Positions 17,811 to 25,034 of a stretch of DNA of 64,000 bases are shown here, in pieces. The stretch lies in contig JAJZFB010000067.1 of NCBI GenBank assembly GCA_021805545.1, positions 32,906 to 96,905 on the forward strand. The letters run 5' to 3'. The translations under genes were made by a program, and so were the position numbers. Below the pieces are notes generated by a model. The model searched no databases. It was not told the DNA's origin and saw only the letters and a program-made list of their open reading frames with translations. Origin of the DNA: Pseudomonadota bacterium. Its GTDB lineage: Bacteria > Pseudomonadota > Alphaproteobacteria > Acetobacterales > Acetobacteraceae. Position 1 is the first letter of the stretch, and each line of letters starts with the position of its first letter.

Positions 17811-18476
17811 TTAGCTTCCTGCGGTGGCTTGCGCTACCCGGCGGGCAAAAGTGGGGTAATCCATTTCGCCAGGGTAGATTTTGCCATTGATGATGAAGGT
17901 GGGGGTCGCGTCGATATGGTAGGCGGTCTCATCCTTCTTCTGGCCATCCAGAATCCACTGCGCCAGCGCCTTGTCGTTCCAGGCCTTGTTGTAGGTGGCC
18001 TGGTCCATGCCCGCCAGCGCGGCGTATTTGAAGATGGAGTCGTGATAATTCTCGCCCGGCTGAAAGGCCCAGTCATTCTGGCTGGCAAACAGCGCCTCGA
18101 TGAACGGGTAATATTCGTCCAGGGGCAGATAACGCGCCACCTGCGCCGCCTTCAGCGCCACCTGGTCCAGCGGAAAATCATGGTACACAAACTGCGCCTT
18201 GCCGGTATCCACCAGCTTGGCCTTCACCTCGGGCATGATGGTGGTGCCAAAATGCGAGCAATGGGTGCAGGTGAGAGAGAAATATTCCAGCACCTTTACC
18301 GGCGCGGAGGCCGAGCCCAGCGTGCGCGGGGCGTATTGCGGGCCGGATGGCGTGGCGGCGGGCGCCGGGGCTGGCGCGGCGGTGGCGGCCATGGCGCGGC
18401 GGCCAAGCCATGGCAAACCCGCCGTGGCGGCGGCTATACCCACAACAGGTAGTAGTGTACGGCGTGTAATCGGCAT
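17811..18476 (-). CDS. DsbA-family thiol-disulfide oxidoreductase, exported
   Basis: This periplasmic disulfide oxidoreductase of about 221 residues has an N-terminal signal with a twin arginine (MPITRRTLLPVVGIAAATAGL), an Ala/Pro linker, the thioredoxin-fold active site CTHC (Cys70 and Cys73), and the cis-Pro loop ATPTFIING. The start at 18476 is chosen because AGGAG lies 7 bases upstream; the ORF track begins 27 bases earlier. It lies between DUF721 and smc on the minus strand, with only 5 bases to smc. Oxidase versus reductase or isomerase role cannot be told from sequence. Confidence 0.92.
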   Translation of the reverse strand: MPITRRTLLPVVGIAAATAGLPWLGRRAMAATAAPAPAPAATPSGPQYAPRTLGSASAPVKVLEYFSLTCTHCSHFGTTIMPEVKAKLVDTGKAQFVYHDFPLDQVALKAAQVARYLPLDEYYPFIEALFASQNDWAFQPGENYHDSIFKYAALAGMDQATYNKAWNDKALAQWILDGQKKDETAYHIDATPTFIINGKIYPGEMDYPTFARRVAQATAGS

Positions 18477-18536
18477 TTTCACTCCTAGATGTAGTGTAGA
18501 CAAAATTTCACGGCAAAGTCTAACGAGGATTTTGAG

Positions 18537-19046
18537 TTATCCACGGGTTTTTAGCCCCTGGTATAGCCGGGCCAGTGCCTCGCCCAGCGCGCCGGGCGGC
18601 AAATCCTGCGGCGCGGCCATGGCGCGCGGTTTTGGGCGCGGCGCGGCCGCGGCGGGCAGGCGCGGCGATTGCTGCACGAAGCGCAGCCGCTCCACCATGG
18701 CCTGGCCCAGCCCCAAATTGAGCCGGGCGATAATCTGCGCCTCGGCGAATTGCAGCTCCATGGCGGTGGGGCCGGTGCAGCCCAAAGTGAGCGTGCCGCC
18801 GGCGAATTTTACCGGCACGGCGCGTGCCGCCAGCTCTGGCCCGGCCAGTTGCGCCCAGTCGGCCAGTAATTGCGCGGCGGCGGGGGCGCGGCGGCGGAAT
18901 ACGGGGCGGGTAATGGGCGCCAGCACGGCGGCAATGGGGCGCGGCGCGTAGTTGCGCGGCGCCTCTGCCTCCACCAGGTTGCGCGCATTCGCGCGGGCGG
19001 GCACACTTGGCGCCTGTGCGACAGTCTTTTTCTTCACCCCCGGCAC
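18537..19046 (-). CDS. DUF721 family protein (DciA-like)
   Basis: The central segment (LLADWAQLAGPELAARAVPVKFAGGTLTLGCTGPTAMELQFAEAQIIARLN) matches DUF721, whose member DciA helps load the replicative helicase in bacteria without DnaC. The N-terminus is Pro/Ala/Arg-rich and the C-terminus has a Pro-rich linker. Several GTG codons could start it; the one at 19046 has AGGAG five bases upstream. Its 5' end overlaps that of mutY on the other strand. Followed by the DsbA-like gene and smc. Confidence 0.85.
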   Translation of the reverse strand: MPGVKKKTVAQAPSVPARANARNLVEAEAPRNYAPRPIAAVLAPITRPVFRRRAPAAAQLLADWAQLAGPELAARAVPVKFAGGTLTLGCTGPTAMELQFAEAQIIARLNLGLGQAMVERLRFVQQSPRLPAAAAPRPKPRAMAAPQDLPPGALGEALARLYQGLKTRG

Positions 19047-20041
19047 GGACACTCCTTTCCTGGTACGCGAAGCATCGCCGCCATCTGCCCTGGCGCGCCG
19101 CCCCCGGCCAGCTTGCCAACCCCTACCATGTCTGGCTGTCCGAGATCATGCTGCAGCAGACGGTGGTGGCCACCGTGCGCCCCTATTACGCCAAATTTCT
19201 GGCCGCGTATCCCCGTATCGAAGACCTGGCGGCGGCGAGCGTGGAGGAGGTTTGCGGGCATTGGGCGGGTCTCGGCTATTACGCGCGCGCGCGCAATTTG
19301 CATAAATGCGCCCAGGCCGTGGCGGCGCTGGGGGCATTTCCGCAAACCATCGAGGGGCTGCGGGCCTTGCCGGGCATAGGGCCATATACGGCCAATGCCA
19401 TTGGCGCCATCGCCTTCCGGCTGCCCGTGCTGCCGGTGGATGGAAACATAGAGCGTGTGGCGGCGCGCATATTCGCCATTACCGCGCCCTTGCCGCAAGC
19501 CAAGCCACAGATTGTAACGGCGGCGCAGGCCTTCATTCAGGACAAACACGCGCAACAGGCGCCGGGCGATTTCGCGCAGGCCTTGTTCGACCTCGGCGCC
19601 ACCATCTGCACCCCAAAATCGCCCAACTGCCCCGCCTGCCCCTGGGCGGCGCATTGCCAGGGCGCCGCGCAAGGCATTGCCGCCACCCTGCCCGCCAAAT
19701 CGCCCAAGGCCGCGCGCCCGCACCGCACCGGCACGGCCTATGTGCTGTTGGATGCGGCGGGCGATGTGCTGCTGCTGCGCCGCCCCGCGCGCGGGCTGCT
19801 GGGCGGTATGCTGGCTTTGCCCGAAGAGCCGCCCATAACCGCGAAATGGCGCGACGCGGGCAGTATCGAGCATGTATTCACCCATTTCACCCTCACCCTC
19901 GGCGTTAAGGCGGCGCGGCGCAAAACCCTGCCCGATGGCGCGCTGCGCGCCCCGGCCGCAACCGCGCCCTTGCCCAGCGTGATGCGAAAGGCGCTTGACG
20001 CGGGGCGCCGGGCGCTCAACCATGCCGCCAATGGAGAATGA
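19007..20041 (+). CDS. mutY: A/G-specific adenine DNA glycosylase
   Basis: It removes adenine mispaired with 8-oxoguanine. The 344-residue protein has WYAKHRRHLPWR, the catalytic Glu region VWLSEIMLQQT, the helix-hairpin-helix LPGIGPYTANAIGAIAF followed by the catalytic Asp (LPVDGNIERV), the [4Fe-4S] cysteines in CTPKSPNCPACPWAAHC, and a NUDIX-like C-terminal domain (AYVLLDAAGDVLLLRRP). No ATG is available before the conserved region; TTG at 19007 or GTG at 19016 is likely. It faces DUF721 head to head with overlapping 5' ends. Confidence 0.94.
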   Translation: MAPVRQSFSSPPARTLLSWYAKHRRHLPWRAAPGQLANPYHVWLSEIMLQQTVVATVRPYYAKFLAAYPRIEDLAAASVEEVCGHWAGLGYYARARNLHKCAQAVAALGAFPQTIEGLRALPGIGPYTANAIGAIAFRLPVLPVDGNIERVAARIFAITAPLPQAKPQIVTAAQAFIQDKHAQQAPGDFAQALFDLGATICTPKSPNCPACPWAAHCQGAAQGIAATLPAKSPKAARPHRTGTAYVLLDAAGDVLLLRRPARGLLGGMLALPEEPPITAKWRDAGSIEHVFTHFTLTLGVKAARRKTLPDGALRAPAATAPLPSVMRKALDAGRRALNHAANGE

Positions 20042-21077
20042 TTTGCATAATGGCCTGCTGGCCATCGACACACATGTTGATATTCCCTGGCCCGAAGGCC
20101 CCAGCCCGTTTGAGGATGGGCCGCGCTGCGTGGATTTGCCCAAGCTGAAGCAGGGCGGCATCGCGGCGGTGTGCTTCGTGGCCTATGTGCCGCAAGGCCA
20201 CCGCGACGCGGCGGGGCATCTGGCCGCCGCCGGGCGCACGCGCGCCATGCTGCACGCCATTGCCGGCATGGCCCCGCCCGATGGCTCCGGCGGCGTGCTC
20301 GCCCGCACGGCGGATGAGATCGAGGCCGCTTACGCCGCGGGCAAGCCGGGCATCGTCCCCGCCATCGAGAATGGCTACGGCATTGGCCGTGACCTGACAT
20401 TGCTGGAGGAATTCGCCGGGCTGGGCGCGCGCTACATCACCCTCACCCATAACGGGCATAACGAAATTGGCGACGCCGCCATACCCTTACGCAACCTTGG
20501 CGATGACGACACGCAATATGGCGGGCTGTCCGATTTCGGGCAGAGCGTGGTGGACCGCATGAACGAGCTGGGGGTGATGGTGGATATTTCCCATGCCGCT
20601 AAAACCACCATGATGCAGGCGGTAAAACGCTCCAAGGCGCCGGTGCTGGCCTCGCATTCCTGCATGCGGGCGCTGTGTGACCATAAGCGCAACCTGGATG
20701 ACGAGCAGCTGGAGCTGATCGCCGCCACGGGCGGGCTGGTGCAGGTTACCATGGTCTCCAACTTCCTGCGCCCGCGCGCCCGCGCGGCGGATGTAACCGT
20801 GGCCGACATTGCCGACCATATCGATTACGGCGTGCAGCGCATGGGCATAGACCATGTGGGCATCGGCACCGATTTCGACGGCGGCGGCGGCGTAAAGGGC
20901 TTCATGCACATAGGCCAGGCGCGCAATTTAACCGCCGAGCTAACGCGGCGCGGCTATGGGCGCGAGGAGCTGGCGAAGATATGGGGCGGCAATGTGCTGC
21001 GCCTGCTGCGCCAGGCCGAGAATGTGGCGGCGGCCAGCCAGAAAGCCCCCTTGCGGCAGCCCGGGGCCATGGCCTGA
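20031..21077 (+). CDS. Membrane dipeptidase (M19, renal dipeptidase family)
   Basis: This zinc-dependent M19 peptidase of about 348 residues has IDTHVDIPW (metal HxD), VPAIENGYGIG (bridging Glu), LTHNGHNEIGD, DISHAAKTTMM (His ligand), ASHSCMRAL (His ligand) and GIGTDFDGGGGV. I start it at the ATG at 20031, overlapping the mutY stop by 11 bases; the ATG at 20022 is equally possible. Family substrates are dipeptides, including D-residues at the C-terminal position. No signal peptide is visible, so it is probably cytoplasmic. Confidence 0.9.
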   Translation: MENDLHNGLLAIDTHVDIPWPEGPSPFEDGPRCVDLPKLKQGGIAAVCFVAYVPQGHRDAAGHLAAAGRTRAMLHAIAGMAPPDGSGGVLARTADEIEAAYAAGKPGIVPAIENGYGIGRDLTLLEEFAGLGARYITLTHNGHNEIGDAAIPLRNLGDDDTQYGGLSDFGQSVVDRMNELGVMVDISHAAKTTMMQAVKRSKAPVLASHSCMRALCDHKRNLDDEQLELIAATGGLVQVTMVSNFLRPRARAADVTVADIADHIDYGVQRMGIDHVGIGTDFDGGGGVKGFMHIGQARNLTAELTRRGYGREELAKIWGGNVLRLLRQAENVAAASQKAPLRQPGAMA

Positions 21078-21114
21078 GAGGGGGTTCAACCCTCTCGGCT
21101 TGCCGTATACGCCG

Positions 21115-21657
21115 TCAGGCGCGCGGGCCGCGCTGGAACAGGCGGGTTGCGAGTACGCCGTAGCTGGTCTCATGCGGGAAGGTGGCGGGGTTGAGGGGGA
21201 CGGTGGCGCTGTCGCCTTGCGGGTATTGGGCGGGGTGCTTGCTGGAATAATCGTAGGTGACGACGCGCTTGGCAAAGCGCCATTTGCCGCCATCCTTGCG
21301 GTAATGGTCGATATAGCGGACGAAGCGCAGGTCTTCGAGCCAGCCGCCTTTGCCGTCGGGGATGATGTGGAAGGCGAGCGCGTAGATTTCGCCTTCACCC
21401 GTATCGCCATCGACGCTGACGAGATGGTTGCAGATATGGTGCCCGCTATAGCGCATATAGGGGAAGGATTTTTCCAGGAAATCCACATAGGCTTCCGCAT
21501 CGCCATCGAAACTGTCGCCATGTGTGTCGGTAGCGCCGGGGGCGTAGAGGGAGCGGAGCAGGGCGCCGTCCTTGCGGTCCACGCCACGGGAATAAAGCTG
21601 GCCAAGCTCGCGGATGGCTTCTTTGTCGAGCAGGGTTTGCAGGGCTTTGTCTGTCAT
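21115..21657 (-). CDS. SnoaL-like (NTF2-fold) protein
   Basis: This 180-residue protein has the SnoaL_4 pattern: DKEAIRELGQLYSRGVDRKDGALLRSLYAPGATDTHG, then HHICNHLVSVDGDTGEGEIYALAFH and a C-terminal YGVLATRLFQRG. Members include hydratases, isomerases and small subunits of ring hydroxylases. The start at 21657 has AGGAGG upstream; the 241-residue ORF-track version reads through repeat D. It is the last minus-strand gene of the catabolic cluster. The specific reaction is unknown. Confidence 0.82.
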   Translation of the reverse strand: MTDKALQTLLDKEAIRELGQLYSRGVDRKDGALLRSLYAPGATDTHGDSFDGDAEAYVDFLEKSFPYMRYSGHHICNHLVSVDGDTGEGEIYALAFHIIPDGKGGWLEDLRFVRYIDHYRKDGGKWRFAKRVVTYDYSSKHPAQYPQGDSATVPLNPATFPHETSYGVLATRLFQRGPRA

Positions 21658-21689
21658 CGGGTGCCTCCTTAGGGAGTGTTGCAGAAGCC

Positions 21690-21795
21690 GCTCTGGTGAG
21701 TCGTCAAGCGGTGATTTTTGAGCACCGGAGCGGAACGTATTCCAGTACGTAAGCACCGGAGCGCAGAAAATCGCCGCTTGACGACTCACCAGAGC
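21690..21795. repeat. Long hairpin repeat, family D, copy 2
   Basis: Arms of 29 bases pair almost perfectly: GCTCTGGTGAGTCGTCAAGC...GCTTGACGACTCACCAGAGC. The core has two copies of AGCACCGGAGCG around ACGTATTCCAGTACGT. Read on the minus strand it aligns with copy 1 at 6832-6973: same core, same CTGGTG/CACCAG arm, different inner arm. It sits between SDR 1 and the SnoaL-like gene. Confidence 0.87.
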
Positions 21796-21814
21796 AGGCG
21801 TTTGGGACGGCCCC

Positions 21815-22621
21815 CTATTGTGCGAAGGAATAGCCGCCATTGACCGGGTAGGTCTGGCCGGTGATCCAGGATGAGGCGGGGGCGGCGAGCAGCAGGGCCA
21901 TCAGCGCCACATCGTCCGGCTTACCGTAGCGGCGGATGGCGTAGCGGGCGAGCTGCGCCTTTACCTGGTCGCGGGCCATGAAGGCTGCCTCTTCTTCCTC
22001 GGTCATCGGGTGGGCGATGGAGGACAGGGAGATGGCGTTGCAGGTGATGTTGTAGCGCCCGGTTTCGCGCGCCAAGGCGCGGATGAACCCGGCGGCGGCG
22101 GCCTTGGCGGCGGAATAAACGGCCAGGCGCTGCTCGCCCACACGCCCGGCATCGGACACGATGGTGATGATGCGGCCGAAAGTGGCGGCCACCATGTCTG
22201 GCACTGCCACATGGCAGCAATTTAGCACGCCGGTGGCGTTGGTGCGGAAGAAGCGGTCCCACTCCTCGGGCTTGGTTTCCCAGAAGGGCGGAGACATGCC
22301 CATGGTTACGTTGGGGCCGGCATTGCCCGCGTTGTTCACCAATATGGTGGCAGGCGCGCCAAGCTCGGCCTTGGCCTTGGCGAAGGCGGCGGAGACGGAG
22401 GCGTGGTCGCCCACATCGGCCTGCACGGCGGCGGCTTTTACGCCCAGCGCGCGGATTTCCCCGGCCACGGCCTCGGCGCGCTCCAGCACGAAGTCGTTTA
22501 CCGCGATGCCGCCCGCATTATGGCGGGCGAGGGTGAGGGCAATGCCGCGCCCGACCCCCTGGCCAGCGCCGGTAACAAGGGCGATACGGCCTTGCAGGTC
22601 AAAAGGGTCGTTTCCGATCAT
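21815..22621 (-). CDS. Short-chain dehydrogenase/reductase (SDR 1 of cluster)
   Basis: This 268-residue classical SDR has the cofactor motif TGAGQGVGRGIA (about 17-28), NNAG (about 94), a serine in IVSDAG and YSAAK for catalysis, and the ending GQTYPVNGGYSFAQ. NAD(P) specificity is not clear. A CATATTCG-type operator lies 14 bases upstream of the ATG, so it probably has its own regulated promoter within the minus-strand run. Likely an alcohol/ketone step in a catabolic pathway; substrate unknown. Confidence 0.9.
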   Translation of the reverse strand: MIGNDPFDLQGRIALVTGAGQGVGRGIALTLARHNAGGIAVNDFVLERAEAVAGEIRALGVKAAAVQADVGDHASVSAAFAKAKAELGAPATILVNNAGNAGPNVTMGMSPPFWETKPEEWDRFFRTNATGVLNCCHVAVPDMVAATFGRIITIVSDAGRVGEQRLAVYSAAKAAAAGFIRALARETGRYNITCNAISLSSIAHPMTEEEEAAFMARDQVKAQLARYAIRRYGKPDDVALMALLLAAPASSWITGQTYPVNGGYSFAQ

Positions 22622-22635
22622 GGCGTTTGCTCCAG

Positions 22636-22659
22636 CATATTCGACGATAACCGAATATA
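22636..22659. promoter_or_regulatory. Operator-like palindrome, copy 2 (CATATTCG-N8-CGAATATA)
   Basis: CATATTCG ACGATAAC CGAATATA lies between the LLM gene stop and the SDR 1 start. On the minus strand it overlaps TATATT, a plausible -10 box, with TTGCTT about 15 bases upstream as a possible -35. The same palindrome, same 8-base spacer, occurs at 24394-24417. Binding there would block the promoter, so repression is expected. Confidence 0.7.
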
Positions 22660-22671
22660 CTCCGGTTTTGA

Positions 22672-23544
22672 TTAAAGCAAGGCGGCGGCAAGGGTGCGCC
22701 AGCCGGGGCGGACGGCGGACACGGTGGGGCGCTCGGCGCCGGTGATGAGCTGGACGCAGACATGGTCCGCCCCGGCGGCCAGATGCGCCTGCACCCGCGC
22801 GGCAATTTGCGCGGGGCTGCCCCAGGCGAACAGGGCGTCCACCAGACGGTCGGCGGCGCTGTCGATCTCGGCTTGGGTGAAGCCGAGGGCGAGCCAGCTA
22901 TTCACGTAATTGGGCAGGCGGCCGTAATGGCCGATGACCGTGCGGGCGGCGGCGCGGGCGGTTTGCGGGTTGGTGTCCAGAATCACGCCTTGCTCGGGGG
23001 CCAGCAGCGCAGCTGGCCCCAGCACTTGGCGGGCCATGGCGGTGTGTTCTGGCGTAACCAGGTAGGGGTGGGCGCCCAAGGTGCGGTCGCGGGAAAGTTC
23101 CAGCATTTTGGGGCGCAGGGCAGCCAGGCACAGGGCGGAGGACGGCACGCCCTCGGCGGCCAGGCCGTCGAGGAAATTGCGCATGACGGTGAGGGGCTTG
23201 CCATAATTTTCGCCGATGATGGGGCCGTGGCTGACGCCCAGCCCGAGCAGGGTGCGCGATTGCTGCGCGGGGCTTTGGGTACGCCACCAGCTGCCAACCT
23301 CCTGCGGGGTGTGCTTCCAGATATTCAGGATGCCGGAGCAGAGGGTGGTGTTTTTCGCCGCGTCACGCAGCTGGGCGAGGTCGCCCAGAATATCGCCGCC
23401 AATGCCGCCGGGGACCCAGATGGCGCCGAAGCCCAGCTCGTCCAGCTCCGCCGTGGCTTCCAGCGCCTCGGCGCGGGCGCCAAAGCGCAGCTCCATAGAC
23501 CAGATACCGATTTTGCCGAGGCGGTTTTTATCCGCGGTGCTCAT
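22672..23544 (-). CDS. LLM-class (luciferase-like) oxidoreductase, F420-type family
   Basis: This 290-residue TIM-barrel flavin-dependent oxidoreductase has GKIGIWSMELRFG, AELDELGFGAIWVPGGIGGD, LCSGILNIWKH and LGLGVSHGPIIGENYGKPL. These resemble the MSMEG_4141-like subfamily annotated as F420-dependent. Use of F420 or FMN cannot be decided, and no F420 synthesis gene is in the window. The start at 23544 has GGAGGA just upstream; the ATG at 23559 precedes that site. It lies between the two SDR genes, so oxidation of a hydroxylated intermediate is plausible. Confidence 0.85.
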   Translation of the reverse strand: MSTADKNRLGKIGIWSMELRFGARAEALEATAELDELGFGAIWVPGGIGGDILGDLAQLRDAAKNTTLCSGILNIWKHTPQEVGSWWRTQSPAQQSRTLLGLGVSHGPIIGENYGKPLTVMRNFLDGLAAEGVPSSALCLAALRPKMLELSRDRTLGAHPYLVTPEHTAMARQVLGPAALLAPEQGVILDTNPQTARAAARTVIGHYGRLPNYVNSWLALGFTQAEIDSAADRLVDALFAWGSPAQIAARVQAHLAAGADHVCVQLITGAERPTVSAVRPGWRTLAAALL

Positions 23545-23577
23545 GTCTTCCTCCGTCATTCTTCCAGGGCAGCGTAG

Positions 23578-24333
23578 TCAGCCCGCGGTCACACCGCAAT
23601 CCGCTGTCCAGACAGCGCCATGCACCGCGCTGGCGGCGGGCGAGGCGATGAAGGCGACGACAGATGCCACCTCGGCCGCCTGGGCGGGCGGGCGGATGCC
23701 GGAATAGCGCTTGATTTTGGCGAAATCGGCATCGGCGGGCGGGCGCGTGCCGGTGGAAATTTCGGTCATCATGGCGCCAGGGGCGACGGCGTTGATGCGG
23801 ATGGGTTTGTCCGCATATTCCATGGCGAGCGATTTGGTGAGTTGCAGCAGAGCGGCCTTGGACATGGAATAGGGCACGATATAGGACGCGCCCATGAGCG
23901 CGCTTTGCGAGAGCACGTTGACGATGTTGCCCTGGGTTTGCAGCAGATGCGGAATGGCGGCCTGGCACAGCCAGAACGGTGCCGCGGCGTTGACCTGCAT
24001 GATGCGCCAGAATTCGTCCTCGGGCACATTGGTGGCGTGGTTGAAGCGCATGAGGCCGGCGGCGTTGATGAGGATGTCCAGCCTGCCATAAGTGGCGATG
24101 GCGGCCTCCACGGCGGCGGTGCAGTTGGCTTTTGCCGAAATATCGGTGGCGAACGCGGTGGCCGGGGCGCCGGTTTGTTTCAGCTCCGCGCAGGTTTCTT
24201 CCAGGCGGTCCGCCAGAATATCCACCAGCAGCAGGGCCACGCCCTGGGCCGCCAGGGCCTCGGCAATGGCGCGGCCCAGGCCGCGCGCGGCGCCGGTGAT
24301 GATGGCGGCGCGCTGGGGGTGCTGTGTGGGCAT
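23578..24333 (-). CDS. Short-chain dehydrogenase/reductase (SDR 2 of cluster)
   Basis: This 251-residue classical SDR has ITGAARGLGRAIAEAL (about 12-27), NAAG (about 90), the serine in VLSQSALMG, and YSMSK for catalysis, ending AVWTADCGVTAG. The start at 24333 has AGAAGGA upstream. It heads the minus-strand run and is divergent from the regulator gene, with a CATATTCG-type operator between them. It shares little with SDR 1 beyond family motifs, so the two probably act on different intermediates. Confidence 0.9.
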   Translation of the reverse strand: MPTQHPQRAAIITGAARGLGRAIAEALAAQGVALLLVDILADRLEETCAELKQTGAPATAFATDISAKANCTAAVEAAIATYGRLDILINAAGLMRFNHATNVPEDEFWRIMQVNAAAPFWLCQAAIPHLLQTQGNIVNVLSQSALMGASYIVPYSMSKAALLQLTKSLAMEYADKPIRINAVAPGAMMTEISTGTRPPADADFAKIKRYSGIRPPAQAAEVASVVAFIASPAASAVHGAVWTADCGVTAG

Positions 24334-24393
24334 GCGTTGTCCTTCTGGCTGCGGGGCGTGTGAGCGTTTTATCTGGTTTTCCCCCGGCCGAAT

Positions 24394-24417
24394 CATATTC
24401 GATAGATGCCGAATATG
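24394..24417. promoter_or_regulatory. Operator-like palindrome, copy 1 (CATATTCG-N8-CGAATATG)
   Basis: CATATTCG ATAGATGC CGAATATG is a perfect 8-bp inverted repeat in the divergent region between SDR 2 (minus) and the MarR/GbsR-type regulator (plus), 61 and 74 bases from their starts. The second copy at 22636 has the same arms and spacing. The natural candidate to bind it is the adjacent regulator. Confidence 0.75.
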
Positions 24418-24490
24418 TCAAAACGCTTGGCAGGCCACGGGGCTGGACGTTATTTGCCCTGATGCGGCGGCTTTGCAGGGATTGCGAAAC

Positions 24491-24949
24491 ATGATGAATG
24501 ACATGACGGACAAAGCGCGCCCTGACCGGAACGACCCGTTTATCGCGGCGCTGGAACGGCTGATTGTGCCCATGGGCATGCCGCCCATCGCGGCGCGGAT
24601 GCAGGGCTATATCATGCTGTGCCAGGAACCGGTGAGCCTGGATGAGATTGTGGACGGGCTGGGGGTGAGCAAGAGCAGCGCCTCGGTCGCCGCGCGGCTG
24701 CTGGAGCGGTACGGGATTTTGCGCTGCTACACCGCGCGCGGAACGAAGCGCGTGCGCTACGGGGTGACCGCGCATTGCGCCGGGTTTCTGCTGGAGCAGA
24801 TGCGCTCCATCGGCACGATGGCGGCGCTGCTGCGGGATGCCGCGCGGGCGCGGCGCGATGAGGCGGTAACGGCGCGGCTGACGGATATGGGCGCGTTTTA
24901 TGCGCGCGTGCATGCGGCGCTGGAGAGCGTGCTCCCGGAAGGGGGTTGA
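24491..24949 (+). CDS. MarR/GbsR-type winged-helix transcriptional regulator
   Basis: This 152-residue protein has ARMQGYIMLCQEPVSLDEIVDGLGVSKSSASVAARLLERYGILRCYTARGTKRVRYGV: a helix-turn-helix and wing in the GbsR-like arrangement. A C-terminal helical segment (RRDEAVTARLTDMGAFYARVHAALESV) would form the dimer. Several close ATGs exist (24491, 24494, 24503). It is divergent from the catabolic genes and next to the operator palindrome, so it probably controls the cluster in response to the pathway substrate or product. Confidence 0.85.
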   Translation: MMNDMTDKARPDRNDPFIAALERLIVPMGMPPIAARMQGYIMLCQEPVSLDEIVDGLGVSKSSASVAARLLERYGILRCYTARGTKRVRYGVTAHCAGFLLEQMRSIGTMAALLRDAARARRDEAVTARLTDMGAFYARVHAALESVLPEGG

Positions 24950-25034
24950 AGGCGCGGGTGGTGGATTTCAGCCGGGGCTGCCTATAGGGTGGGGTGGCAA
25001 TACGGCGGAATCAGCCATTAAAGGGAGAAACCAG

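Noticed and set aside
24092-24490. 133-residue extension upstream of the MarR/GbsR-type regulator
   Set aside because: It runs antisense through SDR 2 and the divergent promoter; the regulator fold starts after 24491.
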